Both the position numbers and the translations under genes were made by a program. Below the pieces are notes generated by a model. That model saw only the letters and a program-made list of their open reading frames with translations. It was not told where the DNA came from and did not search any database. 64,000 nt of DNA from CAVXHQ01 sp963761735 (GTDB lineage Bacteria > Pseudomonadota > Alphaproteobacteria > Rhodobacterales > Rhodobacteraceae), in NCBI GenBank assembly GCA_963761735.1, contig CAVXHQ010000007.1:248001-312000 (forward strand), read 5' to 3'. Positions 56,711-64,000 of the stretch are shown here, piece after piece. Position 1 is the stretch's first letter. Each line of letters begins with the position of its first letter.

Positions 56711-57799
56711 ATGCCCACCATAAACAAACTCCCGTCCGGTGCCTACCGCGTCCAAATCCGGCGCAAGGGGCGCTATGCGAGCGAGACGTTTCTGCGTCGT
56801 GACGACGCCCACCGCTGGGCTCGCCAAGCGGAAACGCGCATCGACCAAGGGCTGGCACCCAATAAATCGTCGGTCTCGCGTCTGACCACCTTCGGCGATC
56901 TCGTCGATCTTCATATCGCCGACATGTGCGGTGTCGGAAAGCCGCCGTTGAGGAGCAAGGCGGCGACGCTTGCCGCGCTCAAAGCGCAACTCGGCCATTC
57001 CAAGATCGGCCATCTTGATCGTCAGACACTGGTCGACTTCGGACGGTGCCGCGCGGCGATGGGCGCGGGACCTGTTACGCTCAGCATCGACATCGGCACG
57101 ATCCGGATGATCCTGATCCATGCCGCCGCCGTGCACGGCCTCGATATTTCTCCCGAACCTGTAGATCTCGCGCGCGTTGCCTTGAAGCGTCTGGGATTGG
57201 TCGGCAAGGGCAAGGAGCGGGACCGTAGACCGACGCAGGATGAGCTGATGTGCCTGACGAGGTTCTTCGAGTCCATCGAGCGGCTGACGATCCCCATGAC
57301 GCGCATTGTCGAATTCGCCGTCGCGACGGCGATGCGGCTCGACGAGATTTGCCGGGTCGAATGGAAGGATCTCGATCCCGAAAAGCGAATGCTCATGATC
57401 CGGGACCGAAAGGATCCACGCAACAAGGATGGAAACGATCAACGGATCCCTCTGTTCGCAGCAAGCGGATATGATGCTTGGGCAATCGTCTGTGCCCAAG
57501 CGGCGAAGTCGGGAGAGTTTGGAGGTCGGATCTTTCCCCACAACCCCAGGTCGGTCGGCACTGCCTTCAGGCGGGCCTGCCGCGCTCTTCAGATAGAAGA
57601 CCTGCATTTTCACGACTTGCGCCACGAGGGAACAAGCCGCCTCTTCGAGGCTGGCTTCGCCATCGAACAGGTGGCGCTGGTGACCGGCCACAAGGATTGG
57701 AAAATGCTGCGGCGCTATACCCATCTGAAACCGGATGACCTCCACGCCCTAGCCGCGTCGAAGTCCCGGGGCCCCGCGCTGAGATTGGCCGGGGAATAG
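56711..57799 (+). CDS. int: Site-specific tyrosine recombinase (integrase)
   Basis: 362 residues. N-terminal arm- and core-binding region (MPTINKLPSGAYRVQIRRKG; LTTFGDLVDLH), then the catalytic domain with Arg209 (AMRLDEI), His301 and Arg304 (HDLRHE), His327 (TGHKD) and Tyr336 (RRYTHL): a complete active site. It is expected to integrate and excise the element at dusA, which starts 115 bases away on the other strand. ATG 56711 lacks a clear ribosome binding site; the upstream in-frame stretch crosses the probable attachment region. Confidence 0.93.
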   Translation: MPTINKLPSGAYRVQIRRKGRYASETFLRRDDAHRWARQAETRIDQGLAPNKSSVSRLTTFGDLVDLHIADMCGVGKPPLRSKAATLAALKAQLGHSKIGHLDRQTLVDFGRCRAAMGAGPVTLSIDIGTIRMILIHAAAVHGLDISPEPVDLARVALKRLGLVGKGKERDRRPTQDELMCLTRFFESIERLTIPMTRIVEFAVATAMRLDEICRVEWKDLDPEKRMLMIRDRKDPRNKDGNDQRIPLFAASGYDAWAIVCAQAAKSGEFGGRIFPHNPRSVGTAFRRACRALQIEDLHFHDLRHEGTSRLFEAGFAIEQVALVTGHKDWKMLRRYTHLKPDDLHALAASKSRGPALRLAGE

Positions 57800-57824
57800 A
57801 GTCAGAGGCCTGCGGCTGTCGCCG

Positions 57825-57873
57825 TGACGGGTCTGGAGGTCAAGAGAGTTCCTCGCGGCCGCCCGTCATGGAG
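57825..57873 (+). promoter_or_regulatory. Stem-loop leader before DUF932 gene (copy 1)
   Basis: TGACGGG (57825-57831) pairs with CCCGTCA (57862-57868). The ribosome binding site GGAG begins 2 bases after the stem and the ATG is at 57882. Same layout as copy 2 before the ParB gene. Confidence 0.65.
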
Positions 57874-57881
57874 ATCACGAC

Positions 57882-59079
57882 ATGACCGATATCGAATTTC
57901 AGGACGGCCCTCGCGACGCATCGAGCGGCTACAAGGTGGATGTGTCCCGCGGCGGCCATGACGGCCGCGTCTCGTCGGAATGGTTCTCGCGCCCCGACGA
58001 CCAGCGCTACCTGTCGCTGTCGGCGTTGCAGGCGGCGGTCAAAACCCGCGCGGAGCGGAGCCGGACGCGGATCGTCGAAAGTGCTGCGATCCACGTCGAA
58101 GCCAGCCGCGAGGATCCGGAGGCGCTGGCCTTGGTCGTGCCAGGAGCCGACATGCCGATTGCCCCGACCCACTGGAAGCTTCGGCCAGCTCACAAGCCTC
58201 GTGGGGGCACCCGCCAACTATCTGCGCCAGCTTCCGGCAACGCTTGCGGGGATCAACCTGCAGTACGGCCTGACCAACCACCGCGCCGAGCAGGTCAAGA
58301 TGCTGGAAACCACCGACGGACGCGCTGAACTGCGGGCCGTCACCGGTCCCGACTATGGCCGCATCTATGACCACGAGCTCGTCTCGGCCGTCCAGCGCAT
58401 CGCGGGCGATGGCGTCGGCGATACACGCTGGAAGGTCCCCGGCGTGCTGGACTGGTCGACCGGCGTCTACAATCCGAACGTGGACGTGACCAAGGACACG
58501 ACGACGCTTTATGCCTCGGATCGCGACGTGTTCCTCTTCCTCGTCGACGACCGCAACCCGATCGAGGCTGGCACCCTGCCCGACGGATCGCCCGATTTCT
58601 TCTTCCGGGGTTTCTATTGCTGGAACTCGGAGGTGGGCGCGAAGACGCTCGGCATCGCCAGTTTCTACCTCAGGGCAGTCTGTCAGAACCGCAATCTCTG
58701 GGGCGTCGAGGATTTCCAGGAGATCAGGATCCGGCATTCCAAATATGCCGCGAACCGGTTCGCGCATGAGTCGGCACCGGCCCTGGCGCGCTTCGCCGAC
58801 TCCTCGCCCGCTCCGTTCGTTCAGGGCATCCGGGCCGCGCGGGAGCGTATCGTCGCGCGGACCGACGAGGATCGGACCGATTTCCTGCGCAAGCGCGGCT
58901 TCTCCAAGGCGGAGACCGGCAGGATCGTCGAGACCGTGCTGGCCGAGGAAGGGCGTCCGCCGGAAAGCGTTTTCGACTTCGTGCAGGGGATCACGGCGGT
59001 TGCGCGGACGAAGACACAGCAGGATGCGCGGCTCGCGATGGAGGGGCGCGCAAAGGCCTTGCTTGGACGCGCGTCCTGA
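57882..59079 (+). pseudogene. DUF932 family protein, one-base frameshift
   Basis: About 398 residues if repaired. The first frame runs to about 58175 (GRVSSEWFSRPDDQRYLSLS; PIAPTHW). There an extra base, most simply one A in TGGAAGC, shifts the frame, after which GSFGQLTSLVGAP, INLQYGLTNHRAEQVKMLE, KVPGVLDWSTGVYNP and FYCWNSEVGAKTLGIASFYL continue the DUF932 family to the stop. DUF932 proteins are plasmid and element encoded and of unproven function, often linked to DNA replication or protection. It could be a real pseudogene or a sequencing error. Confidence 0.85.
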
Positions 59080-59181
59080 AGCCGGACGGTATCAAGTGCA
59101 TCGCTCTTCCACCCTCGGCTCTCTGTTCTGAGGCGTCGCCCTTTCGGCGCGATCAAGAGAAAGAGGGTGGAGGGGGTTTTC

Positions 59182-59233
59182 GTGACGGGTTCGGAAGGTC
59201 GGGAGAGTGGCTCCCGGCCGATCCGTCACGGAG
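59182..59233 (+). promoter_or_regulatory. Stem-loop leader before ParB gene (copy 2)
   Basis: GTGACGG (59182-59188) pairs with CCGTCAC (59223-59229). An inner stem pairs GGTCGGGAG with CTCCCGGCC (one G-U) around AGTGG. The ribosome binding site GGAG follows directly and the ATG is at 59241. A further long-range pairing, CCACCCTC (59109) with GAGGGTGG (59163), lies just upstream. Confidence 0.7.
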
Positions 59234-59240
59234 AAGACCC

Positions 59241-61377
59241 ATGACCGCCAAGACCAAGATCACCCTCAGTGCCTCGCGCGACATTCCTTTCGACAAGCTC
59301 CGGCTCAGCCAGGCCAATGTCCGGCACATCAAGGCCGGCGTCTCGATCGAGCAGCTGGCCGAGGACATCGCCCGACGCACGCTGCTCGCCAGCCTGACAG
59401 TCCGGCCCCTGCTGGACGACGATGGCACCGAGACCGGCCTCTACGAGATCCCCGCGGGCGGACGCCGCTTCCGGGCACTGGAGTTGCTCGTCAAGCAGAA
59501 GCGCCTCAACAAGACCGCGCCGGTGCCCTGCATCGTGCGCACCGACGGCATCGCCGAGGAAGACAGTCTCGCCGAGAACATTCAGCGCGCGCCGCTGCAC
59601 CCACTCGACCAGTTTCGCGCTTTCCAGGCCATGCGCGAGCGGGGCACCGGCGAGGAGGAGATCGCCGCCGCGTTCTTCGTCTCGACCGCCGTCGTGAAGC
59701 AGCGGCTGAAGCTGGCCTCGGTCTCCCCCGCCCTGCTCGACCACTATGCGGAGGACGACATGACGCTGGAACAGCTCATGGCGTTTACGGTCAATCCCGA
59801 CCACGAACGTCAGGAACAGGTCTGGGCCGCGATCGCACAGAGCCATTCGAAGGAGCCCTACACGATCCGGCGTATGCTGACCGAGGCGACGGTGCGGGCC
59901 TCGGATCGCCGGGCCCGCTTCGTCGGGTTGGATGCCTACGAGGAGGCCGGCGGGACGATCCTGCGCGACCTCTTCCAGTCCGACGATGGCGGCTGGCTGC
60001 AGGATGCGTCGCTTCTGGACCGCATGGTCGCCGAAGGTCTGAACGATGCCGCTCAGGACATCGCGGGCGAAGGCTGGAAGTGGGTCGAGACCGCCCCGGA
60101 GTTCGCCTATGGCCACAGTTTCGGCCTGCGCCGGTTGGTCGGCGACCCGATAGAACCGACCGAAGAGGAGACGGCCGCCTACGAAACGCTGAAGGCCGAA
60201 TACGCCGGTCTCGAGGACCGTTACGACGGCACCGATGAGCTGCCCGATGCCGTCGAATTCCCGCCTCGGCGAGATCGAAGATGCGATGGAGGCGTACCAG
60301 ACCCGTCCCCTGACATTCGATGCCGAGGAGATGGCGCGGGCCGGAGCCTTCGTCAGCATCGATCATGGCGGAGCCCTGCGGATCGAACGGGGCTATGTGC
60401 GGCCAGAGGACGAGGTGCCGGTCGGGCAACCGGATCAGGGCTCCGACGATGCCGACCTTCCGGCGGCGGTTGGAGACGCGCCGATGTCTAACGGTCCAGT
60501 GTCCGAGTCGGACGAGGAGCCCGAGGACGACGGGATCAAGCCCCTGCCCGATCGGCTGGTGGCGGAACTGACGGCGCATCGGACCTTGGCGTTGCGCAAC
60601 GCGCTGGCGGGCGATCCGGACCTGGCCTTCCTCGCGGCGCTCCACGCCATGTGCCTGAAGCTCTTCTACCGCTACGCGCCCGATACCTGCCTCGAAATCG
60701 ACACAAAGTCCGTCGGTTTTCGGGCGCAGGCCCCCGGTCTCGCCGAGAGCGCCTCGGCCCAGGCGATCGATGCGCGACACGACAGCTGGGCGGCGCAACT
60801 GCCGAATGCGTCCGGCGACCTTTGGGAGGCGCTGGCCACGTTCGATGCCGACACCCGGCATGCCCTCTTCGCGCATTGCGTCGGGTTGACCGTGAATGCG
60901 GTCGACGAAGCCTACCATCGCCGTCCGGGCGCGCTCGCCCATGCCGACCGGATAGCACAGGCCACCGGGCTCGACATGGCCGCGGTCGGCTGGCGACCGA
61001 CTGTGGACACCTATCTGGGTCGGGTGACGAAGGCGCGCATCCTTGCAGCTGTCGCGGAGGCGAAGGGCAGCGCCCAGGCCCAGCTGATCGATCATCTGAA
61101 GAAGCCGGAAATGGCGAGCGAGGCGGAAACGCTGCTCGCCGATAGCGGCTGGGTGCCGGAGCCGCTGAGAACGCCGCCCGTCGGGAAGGAGGTGCCGGAG
61201 ACGTCGGTGGATGATGCAAAGATCTCCTCCAAAGATCGGGAAATGCCGTCTGACGATCCCAATCGATCCGACGTCGAAGAAACGGCGGCAGACGGCGGCG
61301 AACCGGCTATCGACCCCGACGCGGCCGACGGCGACGATGATCCCGAGCCCAAGGATGCGCTCCAAGCGGCGGAATAA
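59241..61377 (+). pseudogene. ParB/RepB/Spo0J-like protein, one-base frameshift
   Basis: About 711 residues if repaired, the usual size of these large element-borne ParB-like proteins. The N-terminal ParB nuclease/CTPase-like domain (about 12-120: IPFDKLRLSQANVR; EIPAGGRRFRALELL; DSLAENIQRAPLHPLDQ) and helix-turn-helix region (EEIAAAFFVSTAVVKQRLKL) are intact. Near 60255-60262 one extra base (probably C in TTCCCG) breaks the frame; RLGEIEDAMEAYQTRPLTFD onward continues the family to 61377 with an acidic tail. A protein of about 345 residues plus aberrant tail would be made as it stands. Confidence 0.85.
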
Positions 61378-61402
61378 CGCCTCTCCTGTCCACTCCCTCT
61401 AG

Positions 61403-61433
61403 GCCCGCCGTCACCGACGGCGGGCCTTTTTTG
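61403..61433 (+). terminator. Rho-independent terminator after ParB gene
   Basis: A perfect 11-bp stem, GGCCCGCCGTC with GACGGCGGGCC, around ACC, followed by six T. Ends 19 bases before the toprim gene start, so it could also act as an attenuator. Confidence 0.93.
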
Positions 61434-61451
61434 CCGAACGGAGGCCGATCC

Positions 61452-62511
61452 ATGCAGAGCGCATCAGACCTCGCCGCCGATCTCGCGGCCCATGCCGAGG
61501 AGGTCTGCCGGGAATACCTGTCGAACGGCAAGCGGCAGGGTTCCTACTGGCTCGTCGGCAATCTCCACAACGATGCCGGCCGGTCCCTCTTCGTCCGGCT
61601 GACGGGGCCAATCGCCGGCGCGGGCGCGGCAGGGCGCTGGACCGATGCAGCGACGGGCCAGCATGGCGATTTGCTCGACATCATCCGCGAGAAGCTGCCG
61701 CCTGACTGATTTCGCCGACGTGGCCAACGAGGCGCGGCGGTTCCTGCACCTGCCGAAGCCCCCGGCCCGACCGACCACCGACCGCGTGGCGTCCGGGTCC
61801 CCCGATGCCGCGCGACGTCTGTTCGCCATGGCACGTCCGATCCTCGGTACGCTGGCCGAGACCTATCTCGCCGCTCGCGGCATCGCCGATCTGGCGGGCA
61901 CCGATTGCCTGCGTTTCCATCCGACCTGCTATTATCGCCCGGATCGGCACAGCCCGACCGAGACCTGGCCGGCCCTGATCGCGGCCGTCACGGATTCGAC
62001 CGGCATGATCACCGGCGTGCATCGGACCTGGCTCGATCCGGACGGATTCAGCCGCGCCAATCTCGGCAAGGCGCCCATCGATACGCCGCGACGGGCCATG
62101 GGTCGCCTGCGCGGGGGTGGCGTCCGCTTCGGCAGCGCGACCGATATCCTGGCTGCGGGCGAAGGCATCGAGACCGTCCTGTCTATGCGACAGGCCCTTC
62201 CCGACCTGCCGAGCATCGCGGCCCTCTCCGCCGCGCATCTCGCCGCCATCGACCTGTCCCCCTCGCTCCGCCGCCTCTATGTCCTGCGCGATATCGATCC
62301 GGCGGGCGACGCCGCTCTGAGGACATTGACCGATCGCGCCAGCAGGCTCGGCATCGACACGATCCCGCTCACCCCGTCGCGGGAGGATTTCGACGAGGAT
62401 CTGATGGCGTTCGGGACGGACGGACTGCGGGATCACCTACAGAGCCAGCTCGCGCCCGAGGATGCCGCACGGTTTCTTCTATTCGACGCACAGCGCGACA
62501 GGACCGGCTGA
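61452..62511 (+). pseudogene. Toprim-domain primase-like protein, one-base frameshift
   Basis: About 352 residues if repaired. The N-terminal zinc-less primase-type region (EYLSNGKRQGSYWLVGNLHN; GRWTDAATGQHGDLLDII) ends at a premature stop near 61708. One extra C in CTGCCGCC would be the cause, since LTDFADVANEARRFLHLP continues in the +1 frame. The toprim core follows: ILAAGEGIETVLSMRQALP with the Glu, and RRLYVLRDIDPAGDAALRTL with the DxD-like motif. Related element proteins are thought to prime or assist replication after transfer. GGAGG precedes the ATG. Confidence 0.85.
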
Positions 62512-62854
62512 GCGGTCCGCGTCGATCCCGGCACGTTCGCGGCGTGGCGGCGCCGGGTCGAAGAGAGCCGCGCCCACGGCCTTCCAAGAGGGCTTTGGTC
62601 TGCGGCAGACGGCCCGGTCCGGCAATGGCGGGGCGCACCTCTTTTCCGCCGCGCGGCGACAGGGGCCGCGCTTTGCATCGCGAGACAAAAGAGCCGCCCC
62701 CCGCCATCCTCCGCTGCGCTCCGGCCGACGCACCCATGGGGCATCCGCAAAGCATCCCTTCGGGGGAATGCGCCGGTGCAGGTCCGTCCCGTCCGCCGCG
62801 TCCCGTCGCCATGAAGGCCGCGCGAGGCGCGGTCCCCCGACGAGGAGCCACCCC
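62512..62854 (+). other. Long GC-rich intergenic region in element
   Basis: 343 bases without a supported gene. It contains the paired motifs GAAGAGAGCCGCGCCC near 62560 and GACAAAAGAGCCGCCCCCC near 62685, and several short GC hairpins. Possibly an untranslated leader or small RNA; no direct evidence. GAGGAG at about 62842 serves the next ATG. Confidence 0.4.
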
Positions 62855-63714
62855 ATGACCGATCATCCCGACATCGCCGATCACGCCCCCTCCGCCACCT
62901 ACCAGGTGCTCTCCGACCTCGAACTGCACGGATACCGACCCTCGGCCTCCGAGCCCGATCCACGCGACTGCCCCGAGGACGCCCTCGCCGCCCGCGCCGC
63001 CGCCGACATCCTCACCGTGCTCGTCTCCGCGATGGCCGACACCGCGCTCGACTGGGATCTCGACGAGTTGCTCTGGCCTTCGCCACCAACGACGAGCGCA
63101 CGGCCAAGCGGATCTCCGACACGCTGGGCACCGCGACGGAGATGCGGGCGATGAAGAACTATGCCGGGCACAGGCTCTCGCCCTGGCTCGGCCATCTCAT
63201 GGTCTCGCGGCAGGAGACGGCGCGGCCCCTGCTCACGCCGGGCGAAGTCATGCGGCTGCCTGCAACCGACGAGTTGATCCTGGTCTCCGGCGCGCCGCCG
63301 ATCCGGGCGAAAAAGGCACGCTACTTCGAGGATCGGCAATTGCAGCGGCGCATTCTGGCACCGCCCGATCCCGCCGATTGCGACTGCGATCGCAAGCGGC
63401 CGGGGGATGACTGGACCGCGAGCCCGACGATTGCGGCGGTCCGGACCCGCGCTGCGAGGCCGGGCAATGCGGATGAGGCTGAAACCGAGGAAGCGGATGG
63501 CGGCGTCCGCCGCGCACCGGACCTACCTATAGAGGTCGCGCTCAGTCCCGAGGACGTGCAGGCCCGGGAGGAGTTCGACTTCGACGGGACCGCGCCCGGG
63601 GACGATGCCGATGAGGATGCCGTCCGGGCGAAGGCCCTGCGTTGCGAGCGCCAGCGCTTCACTGCCATGGCACGGCAGGCGGCGCTCGATCCCGGCGACG
63701 GGATCGACCTCTAG
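62855..63714 (+). pseudogene. Chimera: DUF2493 protein N-terminus joined to TraG C-terminus
   Basis: From ATG 62855 the first 74 residues (SATYQVLSDLELHGYRPSAS; DALAARAAADILTVLVSAMA; DLDELLW) match the N-terminus of the element protein DUF2493. At about 63076 the sequence changes, in a different frame, to the C-terminal part of the TraG/VirD4 coupling protein: FATNDERTAKRISDTLGTAT, EMRAMKNYAGHRLSPWLGHL, RQETARPLLTPGEVMRLP and PPIRAKKARYFED, to the stop at 63712-63714. The TraG Walker motifs are absent. A deletion removed the rest of DUF2493, everything between, and the TraG ATPase core. The frames do not match, so no fusion protein longer than about 100 residues is made. Confidence 0.75.
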
Positions 63715-63725
63715 GGAGACATACG

Positions 63726-64000
63726 ATGCGCAAGGCCCGCCTCTCCGTCTATCTCGATCCTGCGATCATGGATGCGCTCGTGGAATACGCCGAAAGACGG
63801 GACCGGTCCCTCTCACTCGTCGCGGAAGCCGCCATCGCCTCCTTCGTCACCCCCGATGCCAGCGAACGGCTCGAGGCGGCGCTCTCCGCGCGGCTAGACC
63901 GCCTGAACCGCTCCCAGGACCGGCTGGAGCGCGACCAGACCATCGCTCTCGAGACGCTGGCCCTCTTCGTCCGGCACTGGCTGACGGTGATGCCGAGTCC
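63726..64000 (+). CDS. Ribbon-helix-helix (CopG-like) protein, truncated by window end
   Basis: 91 residues visible. MRKARLSVYLDPAIMDALVE followed by AERRDRSLSLVAEAAIASFV is a classical ribbon-helix-helix DNA-binding pattern (one strand, two helices). A coiled stretch rich in Arg/Asp/Leu follows (about 50-80), then a hydrophobic end. In this element type such a gene sits between traG and trbB and probably regulates transfer genes. AGGGAGAC precedes the ATG by 6 bases; it starts 11 bases after the traG remnant. Confidence 0.85.
   Translation, partial: MRKARLSVYLDPAIMDALVEYAERRDRSLSLVAEAAIASFVTPDASERLEAALSARLDRLNRSQDRLERDQTIALETLALFVRHWLTVMPS

Larger units (their letters stand above)
56530..64000 (+). 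mobile_element. Left part of integrative conjugative-type element at dusA (degenerate)
   Basis: From the 5' end of dusA to the window edge. Order: tyrosine recombinase, DUF932, ParB-like, toprim, DUF2493/TraG chimera, ribbon-helix-helix gene. This matches, with a deletion, the accessory-to-transfer module of plasmid-like alphaproteobacterial elements, where TraG and trb genes follow. The left boundary is inferred to lie in the dusA 5' codons (56528-56563) and the right end is beyond the window. Several genes carry frameshifts. Confidence 0.75.

Overview
The window is high-GC alphaproteobacterial chromosome, most likely from a member of the Rhodobacteraceae (Rhodobacter/roseobacter group). The family assignment rests on gene content and order: a yajC-secD-secF cluster that runs on into ccmABCDG, a heterotetrameric sarcosine oxidase locus, family proteins such as DUF1289, DUF6314, DUF1223 and a Hint-domain protein, a separately placed ccmI, and a yfgM-bamB-der block. 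No 16S rRNA is present, so genus is not inferable.

Layout. 1-2.4 kb: cytochrome b561 plus a YceI domain (probably one split gene) and a two-helix membrane protein carrying ten 10-residue repeats. 2.6-4.0 kb: rpsF-rpsR-rplI with promoter and terminator. 4.1-7.5 kb: frameshifted GT61 glycosyltransferase, trigger factor, tRNA-Leu(TAG). 7.6-10.4 kb: Hint protein and the glnB-glnA nitrogen pair. 10.8-21.9 kb: hydrolase/OsmC fusion, bioY-DUF6314, purB, an orphan fliG, a lipid A-type acyltransferase, a DUF1223 protein and aconitase. 22.0-28.4 kb, minus strand: ccmG-D-C-B-A, an Mth938-like protein, secF, secD and yajC, which together serve protein export and cytochrome c maturation. 28.7-35.2 kb: serS, a frameshifted membrane protein, then der, bamB and a YfgM-like protein (GTP-dependent ribosome assembly and outer membrane biogenesis). 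35.4-42.8 kb: an RND efflux pair behind a promoter/operator, and an Atm1-type ABC exporter. 42.8-46.9 kb: a LysM protein rich in short repeats, a LOG-family enzyme with a coupled small ORF, and Fe/Mn superoxide dismutase. 47.4-53.2 kb: soxB-(small membrane protein)-soxD-soxA-soxG. 53.5-56.6 kb: ccmI-ruvX-DUF1289, and dusA facing them.

From about 56.5 kb to the end lies the left part of an integrative conjugative-type element next to the 5' end of dusA: tyrosine recombinase, DUF932 protein, ParB-like protein, toprim protein, a DUF2493/TraG chimera, and a ribbon-helix-helix protein. Only the integrase and the truncated last gene have intact frames. The DUF932, ParB and toprim genes each carry an apparent one-base insertion, and the next gene joins the N-terminus of one family to the C-terminus of TraG, so the mobilisation genes normally between them appear deleted. 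The DUF932 and ParB genes share a stem-loop leader.

Two themes recur. First, tandem repeats of 15 or 30 bp, mostly in frame inside coding genes, occur at seven places, some with palindromic cores. Second, single-base frameshifts occur in core genes as well as in the element. This leaves open whether they reflect real decay, slippage or residual sequencing error.
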